Below are positions 32,634 to 44,672 of a DNA stretch of 57,153 nucleotides, one piece after another. Under the pieces are notes generated by a model. The model was given only the letters and a program-made list of their open reading frames with translations, did no database searches and was not told the DNA's origin. Source of the DNA: Entamoeba histolytica HM-1:IMSS (Eukaryota > Evosea > Mastigamoebida > Endamoebidae). Where the stretch lies: NCBI RefSeq assembly GCF_000208925.1, contig NW_001914901.1, forward strand, positions 1-57,153. The letters run 5' to 3'. Both the position numbers and the translations under genes were made by a program. Position 1 is the first letter of the stretch. The number at the start of each line of letters is the position of its first letter.

Positions 32634-32828
32634 TTTGATTGAAATTTTTACAAACTCAGTTCAATTTTCTTTTTTTTTTTATTCTCTTTTTTTTCTTTCT
32701 TCCTAATATCCCGATTATACACTATAATTTTAAGGATTTTTTTAATTTTTAGTTTAGATCTGTGATTTTGATAAATTAAAAAAAAAATTCTATTAATAAA
32801 CTTGTTTCTAAATTAGTCCAATCTGAAA

Positions 32829-33401
32829 TTATTGTACATCAACAGTCTTCATTAACTCATTGAACTCTTCTTTTGAATAATGTTGTTTTATTAAACTAAG
32901 TCTTGGAGTTAAAATTCCATGAGATTCTATTACAGGACGTGGTGTAATAATTGGAAGAGTAATATCACAATAATAGTCCAAATGGAGAAGATTCCAAGCA
33001 AATTGATCGATTGTAATAATTTCATAATGTTTACTGTCGATTCTATATTTTAAAGGTCTATAATCATAATACAATGGTTCAATAAATTGATAACATTCTT
33101 TTGAAGAACCAATAAGCCTTAAATAAAATGCACCAATAACACGAACATATTTAAATTCTTCATTCATAATATATTCATAAATAATACTTTTGTCAGGTCT
33201 AAGCATTAATAATTTCATTATTAAAACTATAAACTTTGTTGGTTTTTTTAATACACCATATGTTCCACCAAAGTCATGTAATTTAACAATTTCATCAAGA
33301 ATAGTTTCACTAGTTAATGTAAAGCATTGTTGTTTCCAATATTCACAATTATATATTTTATTTCTAAGAATTGTTTCAAGACGACGTTCTGGACCAGACA
33401 T
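32829..33401 (-). CDS. PRP38: Pre-mRNA splicing factor PRP38
   Basis: This 190-residue protein is essentially the PRP38 domain: ILRNKIYNCEYWKQQCF, FGGTYGVLKKPTKFIVLIMKLL, EEFKYVRVIGAFYLRLIGSS and YRPLKYR. PRP38 is part of the U4/U6.U5 tri-snRNP and is needed for spliceosome activation. The RS-rich C-terminal extension of larger orthologues is absent. Single exon, start at 33401. The neighbouring DSP gene is in the same direction, with 195 nt between them. Confidence 0.93.
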   Translation of the reverse strand: MSGPERRLETILRNKIYNCEYWKQQCFTLTSETILDEIVKLHDFGGTYGVLKKPTKFIVLIMKLLMLRPDKSIIYEYIMNEEFKYVRVIGAFYLRLIGSSKECYQFIEPLYYDYRPLKYRIDSKHYEIITIDQFAWNLLHLDYYCDITLPIITPRPVIESHGILTPRLSLIKQHYSKEEFNELMKTVDVQ

Positions 33402-33504
33402 TAAATATTGAAAAAGAAGAAGTAAAATATTATTTGATTATATTTTTCTTTTTTCTTCTGAATCTCATAATTAATAATTGAACTAATTATCTTTTTTGAT
33501 TTAT

Positions 33505-34599
33505 ATGTCGTTTAGTGAATTAACAATTTCATTTGATGGTTCTTCAAATATAATTACTGGAACTCTTTACGTTATTTTATTTACATGTGTCTGTGTATAT
33601 TTGTCATTTAAATTTTTCTCAAGAGAAATAAATGTTTCTTATCTTGTGTTAATTTTATTATTCCTTGCAAAAACAATATTTTTTTCTGTTTATGGAATAA
33701 TGTCAATTTATGGTAAAAAGAGTTGTGGATTATTTTATTTAACAAGGCTCGCTTATTTTTGTACGTTTTTATTAATTACTTATACTTATTATCATTGGTG
33801 TAATTCATTCTGTGAAAATGAAATTAAAGTAGTTGAAATGAAAATTGTTAAATGGACAATTCTTTTTATGAATGTTATTGTATTTATTGCAATAACTTCT
33901 ACATTTTTGTATTATTTTGCACAAGGTACTCATTGTTCTGAATCAAATACTTTTCCTGTAAAACTTAACACTTGGATGATTACTTCAAGTAATTTATTAG
34001 TTGCATTTTTCTGTGTAACATTCACAATTTATTTAATTTATGCATACAGAAAGACAGTTCATCATTTATTATCACTTCAATCAAAAAGGTCATTTAGTAT
34101 TGTAATTATTTGTTCTTTTATTCTTGTATTTGAAATGACAATGAGAGTTCTTTTCCATCTTTATAAACCAATTACAGGTCATTACATGAACGACATTCTT
34201 TTTAGATCAGGAACATATTATATTCCTGATATTATTGAATATACAGTTATACGTTTGTTTTATAATATAATTCAATTATTTAATAGTAATAAATAATAAT
34301 ATATAGTAATTATGTGGAGTCTTGATGTAATATCAGCTGCTATAACAAAACATGATGAAAAAGATTTATTAAAACGTTCAGAAATTATTATTAGAAATAT
34401 CACTATGCGTTATTATGATAAAACAGATATAAATCATAGAGAATTATTTGAACAATTTATGCAACCAGAGTCTGATTCAAATAAAACTGATGAAAGTGAT
34501 GACGCTCCAATAACAGATGAAACGTATCGTAATTCTTGTGTTTTATCTAATGTTAAAAATCCTTTAGTAATAAATGATGATAATCCAGATATTTTGTAA
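33505..34599 (+). CDS. Seven-transmembrane protein, two exons
   Basis: Exon 1 (33505-34252), a 54-nt intron (34253-34306, GTTTGT...TATATAG) and exon 2 (34307-34599) give about 346 residues. Without splicing, two frames end or begin within 15 nt at TAATAA, which would hide the last membrane segment. The joined segment IPDIIEYTVILIMWSLDVISA is a good seventh TM. TM1-TM6 lie at about 18-40, 48-70, 82-105, 114-138, 152-178 and 192-215. The cytosolic tail is acidic with Ser/Asp (ESDSNKTDESDDAP). No DRY or NPxxY motif. It could be a GPCR-like or TOM1/THH1-type protein; ligand and pathway unknown. Start at ATG 33505, since 33496 is TTG. Confidence 0.75.
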
Positions 34600-34674
34600 C
34601 TTATTCTCTTTATTTAATTCAATTAAAATATTTAAAACCCTAAACAAAAGACCATCATTTTCTTAAAAAAAAAT

Positions 34675-35970
34675 TTAGAATCCAATTTTTTCAGCATATT
34701 TCTTGGCATTTGCCTTAACGATTCCATCATACTTCTTCATATAAGCATCTTGTTTAGCAGTTCTCTTAACTGTGGCTTTAAGAAGATTATTTTCAACTTT
34801 AACTTTAACAACCTTTCCATCAACTTTTTGAGTTTTACCAAATCTCTTAGCAACTGATTGATTTAATGCCTCTTTCTTTGCTGCAAGAATCTTTTCCATT
34901 TTAGCTTCATATTGTGCTTTATGTGCTGCTTGTGCTTTAGCAACTTGAGCAAGTTTATGTGATGCAATCTTAGCATATGGATTTAATTTAACCATAGCAG
35001 CCCAATTCTTAAGTGGATTAGCTCTCTTTGGTACTTTTGGTAAGACAATTTTAGCTCTAAGAAGTTTAGCTTTTTCAGCAGCAACAACAACTCTCTTCAT
35101 ATCTGGAACAGCCATTTGAGCATGAGCAATTCTGAATCCTGATTTACCTTGTGCCATCTTCTTTTGAGTTCCAAAGATGGTGTTAAGTTTCTTGAATGCT
35201 GATTCAGTCCAAATAATGAATCTACCTATATGGCATCCTGGTGCAAGATTAAGAACTGAAAGATTTTCAACACGGCATGTATCTACACCTGGAATATTTC
35301 TGAATGCTTTAACAGCTTGAAGATCATCATTACCATAAACAACTAATGGTCCTTTTCTTTCTTTAATCTTTCTTCCTCTCATTTTTCCTTGACCAGCACG
35401 AACAGTCTTTGAAGCAATAACTTTAAGAACATCTGAATAAGCATTAATTTTCTTTAAGAGATAAACAGCTTGTTTGGTCTTCTTAATAACTGAAATTGAT
35501 TTTGAATTAACAACTAATGGAATTTGTGGTACTCCTGCAATATGATGTCCACGTGCTGAAACAAGAGCTGGAACAGCTGAAGCAGCAATACATGAAGCAA
35601 CAGCAAATCTTCTCATTTGTTTTGGTGTTTTTCTTTGCCATTTTCTGAAATTCTTAAGTGGAGAAAACATATGACCCTTTCTAGTCATATTACCAAAAGC
35701 TCCTTGTCCATTTCTTCCTGATCCTGATCCACTAATTCTTGGAATTCTAGCTACAGCTCTTCCAGTTCCCCATGAAATAGCTGAATGTTGTTTACCAGCT
35801 TCAGTTGATACTCCTTCTGGTTGTCTAGTATTTTTACTTTGATTTCTATAAACGAAATGAACTACATCTCCTCTAATTGGTGCAAGAAAAACAGCTGGAA
35901 GTCTGACTGGTGTCTTTTCAGCTTCTCCAGTGATACCATCATAAATAGTGACAAATGGTCTGCTGCTCAT
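34675..35970 (-). CDS. RPL4: 60S ribosomal protein uL4 (L4/L1)
   Basis: This 431-residue protein matches eukaryotic uL4: [29 protein letters not shown], then [20 protein letters not shown] and [22 protein letters not shown] loops. Its long loop lines the nascent-chain exit tunnel. Basic C-terminal extension rich in Lys/Ala. The start at 35970 is fixed by the family N-terminus (SRPFVTIYD) and a close initiator-like element. Single exon. Confidence 0.96.
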   Translation of the reverse strand: MSSRPFVTIYDGITGEAEKTPVRLPAVFLAPIRGDVVHFVYRNQSKNTRQPEGVSTEAGKQHSAISWGTGRAVARIPRISGSGSGRNGQGAFGNMTRKGHMFSPLKNFRKWQRKTPKQMRRFAVASCIAASAVPALVSARGHHIAGVPQIPLVVNSKSISVIKKTKQAVYLLKKINAYSDVLKVIASKTVRAGQGKMRGRKIKERKGPLVVYGNDDLQAVKAFRNIPGVDTCRVENLSVLNLAPGCHIGRFIIWTESAFKKLNTIFGTQKKMAQGKSGFRIAHAQMAVPDMKRVVVAAEKAKLLRAKIVLPKVPKRANPLKNWAAMVKLNPYAKIASHKLAQVAKAQAAHKAQYEAKMEKILAAKKEALNQSVAKRFGKTQKVDGKVVKVKVENNLLKATVKRTAKQDAYMKKYDGIVKANAKKYAEKIGF

Positions 35971-35983
35971 TCCAATTATCGCT

Positions 35984-36032
35984 TGAATTTTTAGTAAAAC
36001 CCTAGTTCTTAAGTTAGATCTCAGGGTTTACT
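35984..36032 (-). promoter_or_regulatory. uL4 core promoter: Inr, GAAC-like and telo-box-like motifs
   Basis: On the minus strand, AAAAATTCA (35984-35992) exactly matches the known Entamoeba initiator and lies 13 nt before the ATG. Just upstream are CTAGGGTTTT (35996-36005), GAACT and AGTAAACCCTGA (36021-36032). The last shares AGTAAACCCT with the eS6 gene. The role of the ACCCT motif is inferred, not shown. Confidence 0.7.
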
Positions 36033-36611
36033 TCTGATTTAGTTTTTCTCATTTACAATAACATTTTTTTCTTTTTGTTATTTGATATTTTTTATTATTC
36101 TTTATAATTTCATACAAATATGTTTTTATTATCTTATTATTCTTTTTTATGATTTAATTTTTACTTGTATGTATTATTATATATTTGATTTTAAGATATA
36201 AAAACCTCTTTTTATTACTTTAAATCAATTCCTTATTCATTTTAATATTTTTTTATAAATTCATAATAATCAATGAAAATCGAATTAAGTTTAATACATT
36301 AATTTATTAGAAGATATTAAATTATTGTAATACTGACTATTAAATGGCGTTAAAACATTTTATTTGTGTACGTAATTATTTGTTCGAATTGTAAGTTTAT
36401 AAATTGGCTTGGTGTTGTTTAATATAATTTTGTTTAAGAATGGATTGCATTAATTTTTTTTAAATTAATTAAATTTGTTCAAAGCAAAGAAAAAAATAAA
36501 GAAAGAAAATTATATGAAAGAGAAATGAATGATTATAATATTAAAATTTTTAAAGTCCAATAGAAGAACAAAAAGATAAGTAGAACTAAAAAATTGAAAT
36601 ACAATTTCAAA
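36033..36611. other. Divergent intergenic region
   Basis: About 580 bp of AT-rich DNA between uL4 and the small membrane protein. No other gene, repeat or RNA recognised. Confidence 0.5.
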
Positions 36612-36896
36612 ATGTATGATTTTATGAAAGTTTATTGGTTATTTCAATCAATTGATTTAGTTTTAATTGATAGTTCTAAAGAACCTACAAATAAATTAGA
36701 AAACATACAATGGGAATGGATATTATATATAATATTTTGGGGGTTATTAATATTTTATTTTATTTGTTTCATAATTGGAAGTATTGTGATTCAAATAATA
36801 CGAAGAAAACAAAAATATATTGATTTTGATAGTGACGAAGAAATTTATAGTTTAAGTTTAAACTCTTCTCTGGAAGATGAGTATAATACTAAATGA
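36612..36896 (+). CDS. Small single-pass membrane protein
   Basis: About 94 residues from the ATG at 36612 (an in-frame TTG at 36594 is not a likely start). A short N-terminal part, then one strong TM segment, WILYIIFWGLLIFYFICFIIGSIVIQII is the membrane region, followed by RRKQK, so the C-terminus is probably cytosolic. The tail (DSDEEIYSLSLNSSLEDEY) is acidic with two Tyr and several Ser. The N-terminus is hydrophobic-aromatic and could be a signal peptide remnant or a missing upstream exon. Not recognised. Confidence 0.5.
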   Translation: MYDFMKVYWLFQSIDLVLIDSSKEPTNKLENIQWEWILYIIFWGLLIFYFICFIIGSIVIQIIRRKQKYIDFDSDEEIYSLSLNSSLEDEYNTK

Positions 36897-37049
36897 TTTG
36901 TTTGTAAATATGAAGAAGTTTATACAAATTAAAGCTTTTTTTTTTCATTGTAAACAAAAAAAAAGAAATAGAAAGAAAAAAATTAAAACAAGTAAAGTCA
37001 TTTGTTCAGTCAATCAAAATATAATCATTCACTAATAAGAGATTATTAT

Positions 37050-38279
37050 TTAAAATGATGTTGCTCCAAGTGCTGTTATCCTCATTCCTGTATTCATTTC
37101 TAATGCAATATTTCCTTCTCTATCAATAATTAATAATTTTCCATCAGAATATCCAACAGCAAATCCAACCCATTCACCAACAATAATTTGTTGAACTCCT
37201 CTTATTCTTCCTTCACTTGTTTGAATAATTTGTTTCATAGGATATTCTTGTTCTTTTTCATCTTCTTCAATATCTATATCTTCTTCATTACTATTATCTT
37301 CATTACCACCTTTTATTTTTTCATCTGCTTTTTCTGTTTCTTCTTGTTTTTCATTTTCCATTTTTTCTTTAGTTTGTTCTATTGTTTCCATTTCTTCAAT
37401 ATTTGCAGTAGCAACCTTTTCATCATCTGAATTTAAAGAAATATCTGAATCACTCTTTTGTTCTTTCAAATCATTATCTTCCTCTTTCTCTTCTTCTTCT
37501 TTTTCATTACTGTCACCACTTTCTTTTAATTCATTAAATTTGTTTATGATTTCTTCTTCTTTTTCAATAGTTTCTTTAATTTCTTCTGGAGTAATAAAGT
37601 CCCAAGTAATAATTTCACCTTTATCAGTTCCTATCATAAGTAAATTGTCAAAAGATGAAGCAACACGTACAACTTGTTTTGGGTCACATTCTAATATCTT
37701 AAACTCTTCAAATTTTCTATTATAAACTGTAATTAAATTTTTATGTGAAATACAGAAAAATTCATCATTATGAACCCAATTAATTGTTTCTGGGTCAAAT
37801 GTTAATTTTGTTTCAAATGCTACTTTTCCACGATAAAGATCAACAACTTTCATATATTTTTTTCCAATGCATAAACAAATTTTTCCAGTTGAATCTAAAG
37901 CAATGTCAATAACTCCATCTTTACTAACATGAATTTTATTAATTAAATCTACTTTTTTTGGTGATAATTTGTAAAAAATAATATTTCCATCGTCTGAGCA
38001 AGAGATCATCTCTTCATTTAATATAACAATTTTATTAACGGTACCACTATGGTCCATTAATGTACATACCTCTCTCTTAATTGTTAAATCATACAATCTT
38101 ATTAAATCATCAGTTCCTCCAAGTGCTAAATAATGAGGAGATACTGAAACAGTTTTAATACAATTTTTATCAACTTTAAATCCAAATAATTGTTTTGACT
38201 TTAGTTCTAAGTTTTCATTTGATTGAAATTCCCAACCAGATAAGAAACTGTTATATGATCCAACAGCAACGATACTCAT
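37050..38279 (-). CDS. MAK11/PAK1IP1-like WD40 protein
   Basis: A 409-residue WD40 protein of the MAK11/PAK1IP1 family, needed for 60S ribosome assembly in yeast. Family-like segments are ALGGTDDLIRLYDL, HSGTVNKIVI, ISCSDDGNIIFYKL, GVIDIALDSTGKICLCIG and a last WD unit WVGFAVGYSDGKLLIID. Between about residues 235 and 345 lies an insertion almost purely Glu/Asp/Lys, probably disordered. Start codon is 98 nt from the divergent gene at 38377, so they may share a promoter. Single exon. Confidence 0.78.
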   Translation of the reverse strand: MSIVAVGSYNSFLSGWEFQSNENLELKSKQLFGFKVDKNCIKTVSVSPHYLALGGTDDLIRLYDLTIKREVCTLMDHSGTVNKIVILNEEMISCSDDGNIIFYKLSPKKVDLINKIHVSKDGVIDIALDSTGKICLCIGKKYMKVVDLYRGKVAFETKLTFDPETINWVHNDEFFCISHKNLITVYNRKFEEFKILECDPKQVVRVASSFDNLLMIGTDKGEIITWDFITPEEIKETIEKEEEIINKFNELKESGDSNEKEEEEKEEDNDLKEQKSDSDISLNSDDEKVATANIEEMETIEQTKEKMENEKQEETEKADEKIKGGNEDNSNEEDIDIEEDEKEQEYPMKQIIQTSEGRIRGVQQIIVGEWVGFAVGYSDGKLLIIDREGNIALEMNTGMRITALGATSF

Positions 38280-38376
38280 TTCCTTTAAACTAAGATTTTT
38301 TTTCTTTTTTATACAAACCCTTTTTTTTTTAATTTTGTTTTGACAAGTTTTTATCTTTTCATTTTTTATTTTTAGA

Positions 38377-40290
38377 ATGGTTTTTGATTTAATAATTTAT
38401 AGATTTCTATTTTCTACAAAAAGATTTTTACTGTATAGAAAAAACATCAGTACGATTAGAAGTGTAATGAAAACCATAATTAAAGAAATCATTCAAACAG
38501 ATCAAGGATTTCATTATCTTTTTACAGTTGATAATAAGATTCAAATTGTTGATGCTAATAAAGCAGTTGTTACAAGAGAGATTGATCTACGTAATGACAC
38601 TGTTTTATATACTCCACATAAAGTTATGTACAATGAAGGAAGAATATGTTTTGTATCACAAAATGGAATAGAGTTCTTTTCTGTTTATGGAGGGTCATTT
38701 GAATTTATAGGATTAATTAATCAAGCTCAATTAATAGATGAAAATAATTCACCAATTTATGTAACTGATGTAAGTTTAGATAAAGAATTAATTACATTTT
38801 CATCTAACATAGGGAAAGTATTGTTAATGGACTATCCATCATTAAAAATGATATGTCAAATTCCATTAACTAAAACTCCATTGAGATGTATTAAATTATC
38901 TAGAAACGATTCAATGTTATATGGTATTGATGTTAATGGAATTTTTGTAGCAGTAGAATTACATCATTTTAAATTATATGTAATGAGAGTTAAAGCTGAA
39001 GAAGATTTAAGAGAATATTTTAATAAAATAGATGATATGAATTTAACACTTACAAAAGATGGATGTCTTATTCAATGTGATGGACAAATAGCACAATACC
39101 GAATTGATATGCCATCAATATTTAAGTATCAAATAAAAGGGGTTGAAGACGTTAAATGTATAGAAGATAAAATATATATTTCAACACTTAATCAAGTATA
39201 TATATTTGATCAATGTAATGAAGAAGTACTTCAACAATTTACTTTTAATTCACAACCACAACAAATAATGAAAACAGTTATTACATATCCAAATGTTTTA
39301 CTCTATACAATCAATGGAATAACTTCTTATAAAATTCCTACTATTCCACAAAGAATGTCAGTTATTCCAAAAAAGTCTTTAAATGTTCTTTTTAAGTCAA
39401 TTAAAATACCAAATAATTTAACACTTCTCCAAATTCAATTAGGAAATGATAGAGAAATTTATGGATTTGATTTAAATGGTACTATTTATCATTGTTATCT
39501 TCCTAAATCATTACCTTCTTCTTCTCAAGTTTATTTTAAAATGGAAAATTCAAGAACTGAATTAGAAAGATGTTATATTACATCTAATGGTAATTATGGT
39601 TTATTTTCTGTTGGTAATAAACTTCTTCTTCAAGAATTCAAAACAGGAAATACACATGTATTATATACTCCAAAACAATTACCTGATGATAGTGTTAATA
39701 TTATAACTGTTTGTTCTTCTAATTCTTTTATTGTAGGAGTAGGATGTTTTAATGGTAATGTTTTTGAAATAAATAGTAATAATTCAATTCCAATACAAAT
39801 AAATTCTCATTTAAATTCTCCAATTGTTGGAATTGGATTTATTAATAAAAAAATTATTTCATTATCAGAAAATGGAATATTAAATTTTGATGGAAAAACA
39901 TTACAATTATCTATTTCTCCAATTTCTATGGATATATTTAATGAATTTATTATTATTAATGATCTTTATACAGTAACATTATATTCAATAAATAACTGGA
40001 AAATATTATATAAATTTGAAAGTCCATCACCAATTATTGATGCTAAATTTTCTTGTGATGGAAAATTTATTGTTTGTGTTTCTAAAGACAGATGTAATAT
40101 TTTAAGAAGTTCTGATCTTGGAGTTTGTACATATCTTCTTGTTTCTTCACTTCAAACACAATTAAAATTAAATACTCAAATCGTTGGAATGACAGTTTCT
40201 AAAATTATTCCTTGTCAATTCGCTGTTTCTTTTCAAGGAGGTGTTGTGATGTTAATTGAACCTAGAACTTATTCAGATTGGATTTATTAA
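38377..40290 (+). CDS. Beta-propeller protein of unknown function
   Basis: A 637-residue protein made of short beta-strand repeats (TVLYTPHKVMYNEG, VTDVSLDKELITFSSN, VLLYTINGITSYKI, NVFEINSNN, IVGIGFINKKIISLS), consistent with two WD40-like propellers, but no canonical WD or GH signatures allow a family call. The true start may be MKTIIKEIIQ at 38467, since the first 30 residues are hydrophobic/basic and unlike the rest. A role in ribosome assembly or vesicle coats is possible, as for many double propellers, but unproven. Confidence 0.62.
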   Translation: MVFDLIIYRFLFSTKRFLLYRKNISTIRSVMKTIIKEIIQTDQGFHYLFTVDNKIQIVDANKAVVTREIDLRNDTVLYTPHKVMYNEGRICFVSQNGIEFFSVYGGSFEFIGLINQAQLIDENNSPIYVTDVSLDKELITFSSNIGKVLLMDYPSLKMICQIPLTKTPLRCIKLSRNDSMLYGIDVNGIFVAVELHHFKLYVMRVKAEEDLREYFNKIDDMNLTLTKDGCLIQCDGQIAQYRIDMPSIFKYQIKGVEDVKCIEDKIYISTLNQVYIFDQCNEEVLQQFTFNSQPQQIMKTVITYPNVLLYTINGITSYKIPTIPQRMSVIPKKSLNVLFKSIKIPNNLTLLQIQLGNDREIYGFDLNGTIYHCYLPKSLPSSSQVYFKMENSRTELERCYITSNGNYGLFSVGNKLLLQEFKTGNTHVLYTPKQLPDDSVNIITVCSSNSFIVGVGCFNGNVFEINSNNSIPIQINSHLNSPIVGIGFINKKIISLSENGILNFDGKTLQLSISPISMDIFNEFIIINDLYTVTLYSINNWKILYKFESPSPIIDAKFSCDGKFIVCVSKDRCNILRSSDLGVCTYLLVSSLQTQLKLNTQIVGMTVSKIIPCQFAVSFQGGVVMLIEPRTYSDWIY

Positions 40291-40788
40291 TAAATTCAGT
40301 TATTTTTTCATTATTTCTATTGTTCAAAAAATGTTTTTCTTTTTCTATTTTTAAATATTTGTTTTTTTTTTTCATTCGAAAATAAGATACTACTTATTTT
40401 TTGTTCTATTTATTCTATTTTTTCATTTTTCAGTCGTTGTTAAATCAACTTCTTTTTTTTTGTTTTTGTTCTACTTTCATCTAGAATTTTTAAGAATTGT
40501 TTTTAATAAAAAAATTATCTAAAAAATCATCTAAAAATAAAAAAACATGAAACTGAAAAAACTGAAAAATAAAATTATACAATAATAAAAGAATAAATTA
40601 TTAAAATAAGAAATTTAATAAAAATTAATAAAAATAAGGAACAAAATGAGAAGAAGAAATTCTTCTACAAAAATCCACAGATTGTAATAGAAGTATTATT
40701 TTTAATAAAAAAAAAGTATTTTAAAAAATAAAAAAAAAATAATATTCAACTCAAAAAAAAATGTTTGTATTTAACAAATTTCCTTTTG
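40291..40788. other. AT-rich intergenic region
   Basis: About 500 bp, mostly T-rich then A-rich. Contains the small palindrome AGAAGAAATTCTTCT near 40650. No gene recognised. Confidence 0.5.
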
Positions 40789-41607
40789 ATGCTACTTACA
40801 CTTGAAAGACAAACATCGTCATCAACAGAATTTATTAATGAAAAAGAAGTATGTGTTGTTGTTAAACAATCAATCTTTACTTTAACAATAACTTCTCCAC
40901 ATAGAATAGATGGGACTATTGATTGTGAATTAGTTTATGATATGGATGATTTAAAACCAGTTGGTTATGTTTCTCAAAATCCATTATCATTTAAAGTCCA
41001 ACAAATTACTTCAAATACAGTAAATGTTGAATGTAAATTAGCTGTTTTATCATCTCAACATGAAGATTTATTATTCCGAGTTCATGTTAAATTATTATTA
41101 GGAGATTCTGTGATTGGGTCAATCTACTCACATCCAATCAAATCAACAAGTAAAGCTGATTCACATCGTAAAACAAAATTAAATAAAAATTGCTTTGAAA
41201 CAAAACCTAAAAAAATATCAAAAATTAAAAAAGATTCAAAAAAATTAACTTCTGCTTTAATTTTACCTCAAGAACGTTCTTTAGAAATTGAAATTATTAA
41301 AGCAAATAGAGATCTTATTCAAAAATTAAATGATAATTTAAATCGTCAAAATGAAAAAACTAAAACATTAAATGGAAGTATTTCTGAATTAATTTGGAAA
41401 TTATCTCAATATGACTATAACCAACATGTTCAAATGATTTGTGAAGTTCTTAATCTTTTTACTCCAGAACAACTTGAAGTTCTTCAGGAAATAGCATCAA
41501 TATTCCAATCTGCTTGTCCAATTCAAAACACTCAAGAACAACCTTATGTTCCTTATCAAGAAATGAATGCTTATTGGAATCCTAATTTTGAAGAATCATT
41601 CATGTAA
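40789..41607 (+). CDS. Possible DNA-binding protein (CudA/Rel/p53-like fold suspected)
   Basis: About 272 residues from the ATG at 40789; the frame extends a little further up from a TTG. Residues about 10-130 show beta strands ending in FRVHVKLLLGDSVIGSIYS, then PIKSTSKADSHRKTK. A strand followed by 'S-PI-SK...RK' is typical of Rel/STAT/p53-type and the amoebozoan CudA DNA-binding domains, and an Entamoeba CudA homologue is known. A Lys-rich linker and a helical C-terminus (QMICEVLNLFTPEQLEVLQEI) follow. GTTTGT at 40762 raises the possibility of an intron around the start. Family call is tentative. Confidence 0.45.
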   Translation: MLLTLERQTSSSTEFINEKEVCVVVKQSIFTLTITSPHRIDGTIDCELVYDMDDLKPVGYVSQNPLSFKVQQITSNTVNVECKLAVLSSQHEDLLFRVHVKLLLGDSVIGSIYSHPIKSTSKADSHRKTKLNKNCFETKPKKISKIKKDSKKLTSALILPQERSLEIEIIKANRDLIQKLNDNLNRQNEKTKTLNGSISELIWKLSQYDYNQHVQMICEVLNLFTPEQLEVLQEIASIFQSACPIQNTQEQPYVPYQEMNAYWNPNFEESFM

Positions 41608-41745
41608 TTTTTTTATTAATTTCTTTTATGTTATTTCTTTGAAAGAATTGTTTTATTCAAATCATTTTTTTTCTCTTTTTTATTTTTTCTTTTGTTTGTG
41701 TTTTTTTTTTTTTTAAATAAGTTAAAAAAATTATTAAAAACAAAA

Positions 41746-43225
<1,480 letters not shown>

Positions 43226-43750
43226 ATGACATTAAAATATACTCTTGATAAAAGTGGGAGGAGAAAATGGAACAAAGAATTATACGCTAACGAATATTTT
43301 GAAGGAAAGTGGAATGGAGAAGAAGAAAATTCTCAACTTCCGTCAAGAGAAGAGTCATTAAAATTAATTAATAAGAAAGGATCAACTATACTAACAAAGA
43401 AACAAGGTCGTCTTTATTGTACAATTTGTAAAAAAATGTTTAGTGATTCTACTAGTTTTACAACACATTTAAATTTACCAGAGCATATAGAAAAAGCTGG
43501 GATTGAAACAAATTTTAAAACACCAACAGTTGATGACATTAAAACAAAATTACAACTTCTTCAAGAAAAGAAAAGAGAAGAGAAAGAAACTCCTGAAGAA
43601 AAAGAGTATAAGCGTCTTGAATGGAAAGCCTCAAGAAAAGAAAGAAAACGAGAGTGGAAAAAAAGACAACAACAAACTAAAGAAAATGATCCTGAAAATC
43701 AAAATAATGAAAGGTCAAGGTCAAATAGTAGAACAAGAACAGAAAAATAA
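43226..43750 (+). CDS. SNU23/ZMAT2-like tri-snRNP zinc-finger protein
   Basis: A 174-residue protein with one C2H2 matrin-type finger: CTICKKMFSDSTSFTTHLNLPEH (Cys-x2-Cys, His-x5-His). Upstream is the family N-terminus RRKWNKELYANEYFEGKWNGE, and downstream a basic coiled coil (EEKEYKRLEWKASRKERKREWK). SNU23 acts with PRP38 in activation of the spliceosomal B complex; PRP38 is encoded about 10 kb away. Ends in an RS-like tail. Confidence 0.85.
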   Translation: MTLKYTLDKSGRRKWNKELYANEYFEGKWNGEEENSQLPSREESLKLINKKGSTILTKKQGRLYCTICKKMFSDSTSFTTHLNLPEHIEKAGIETNFKTPTVDDIKTKLQLLQEKKREEKETPEEKEYKRLEWKASRKERKREWKKRQQQTKENDPENQNNERSRSNSRTRTEK

Positions 43751-43833
43751 ATTTAATTATTATTATTAATTTTACTTCATAAATATTCAAAAATATAAAT
43801 CAAAACTAAAAAGAAGAATTTGACAAGAATATT

Positions 43834-44547
43834 ATGTCTGAACAACAACATCTCACACTTAAACAATTTAAACAACAACTCAAAATTATTATGAAACCCA
43901 TCAAACAACTCATAACTAATTTAATTAACAATCCAATGGATTCAATTTCTATGAAAATAGAAAATAATGTTTATCTTATTGATGGTAGACCAATTTCTAT
44001 TGAAGGAAATGAACAAATTATAGAGATTGAAGATGGTTGTTTGGTTTCTATTCTTTCTAATGGATTTTGGGATACTGTTGTTCTTCATATTAAGAATGGA
44101 GAAATTACAGTTGATACAGCTGGTAAGGAAGGAGCTCCTACATTGATTTATCCTGATTCAATTGTGTATTATATTAATGATGGTATAGTCAATTGTTGTT
44201 ATGTTATGGCAGTGAATAGAGAGATTACATTATTCCCAACTATTAAATATAACTTAAGAGAGACAATGATTAAAATACAGGATATGGCTATAAATCAATT
44301 TACAAAAACACTTGAAAACCAATTAGAAGAACTGATAACTAAAATTAAAGTCTTAAAAAAAATGATAAATGAGAATATTGATGATATTATTGAAGATGAG
44401 ATGAATGACTTAATTTTAACATTTGAAGATGCTATTACTCTTTTACCAAATAGAAAATTTAATAACCAATATTATACCCCAGAATATATTGTTGATTTCT
44501 TTTTGAAAGGTATTGAATCAATTCAATATTATGAACGATGCATTTAA
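43834..44547 (+). CDS. Hypothetical protein
   Basis: A 237-residue protein that I do not recognise. The N-terminal third is helical (LKQFKQQLKIIMKPIKQLI). A beta-rich centre follows (IENNVYLIDGRPISIEG, IEIEDGCLVSILSNGFWDTVVLHIKNG), and a helical end (about residues 155-225). No signal peptide or TM. It sits 84 nt after SNU23 in the same direction. No catalytic motif seen. Confidence 0.55.
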   Translation: MSEQQHLTLKQFKQQLKIIMKPIKQLITNLINNPMDSISMKIENNVYLIDGRPISIEGNEQIIEIEDGCLVSILSNGFWDTVVLHIKNGEITVDTAGKEGAPTLIYPDSIVYYINDGIVNCCYVMAVNREITLFPTIKYNLRETMIKIQDMAINQFTKTLENQLEELITKIKVLKKMINENIDDIIEDEMNDLILTFEDAITLLPNRKFNNQYYTPEYIVDFFLKGIESIQYYERCI

Positions 44548-44672
44548 ATGATATATTCTCAAGTCATTTGTTATTCTTTTGAAATAGAAATAAATAATAA
44601 TTAAATAATAAAAATATTCTTCAATTAAAAAAAGTTAAAATAAAAATAAAAAACAATTGAAAAAATAAAGAA

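Noticed and set aside
34312..34599. Independent 95-residue gene
   Set aside because: It lies 15 nt after the 7TM frame, in the same phase, and a GTTTGT...TAG intron joins them and completes TM7.
36061..36590. tRNA gene or other structured RNA
   Set aside because: No cloverleaf, A/B box or stable stem could be found in this AT-rich region.
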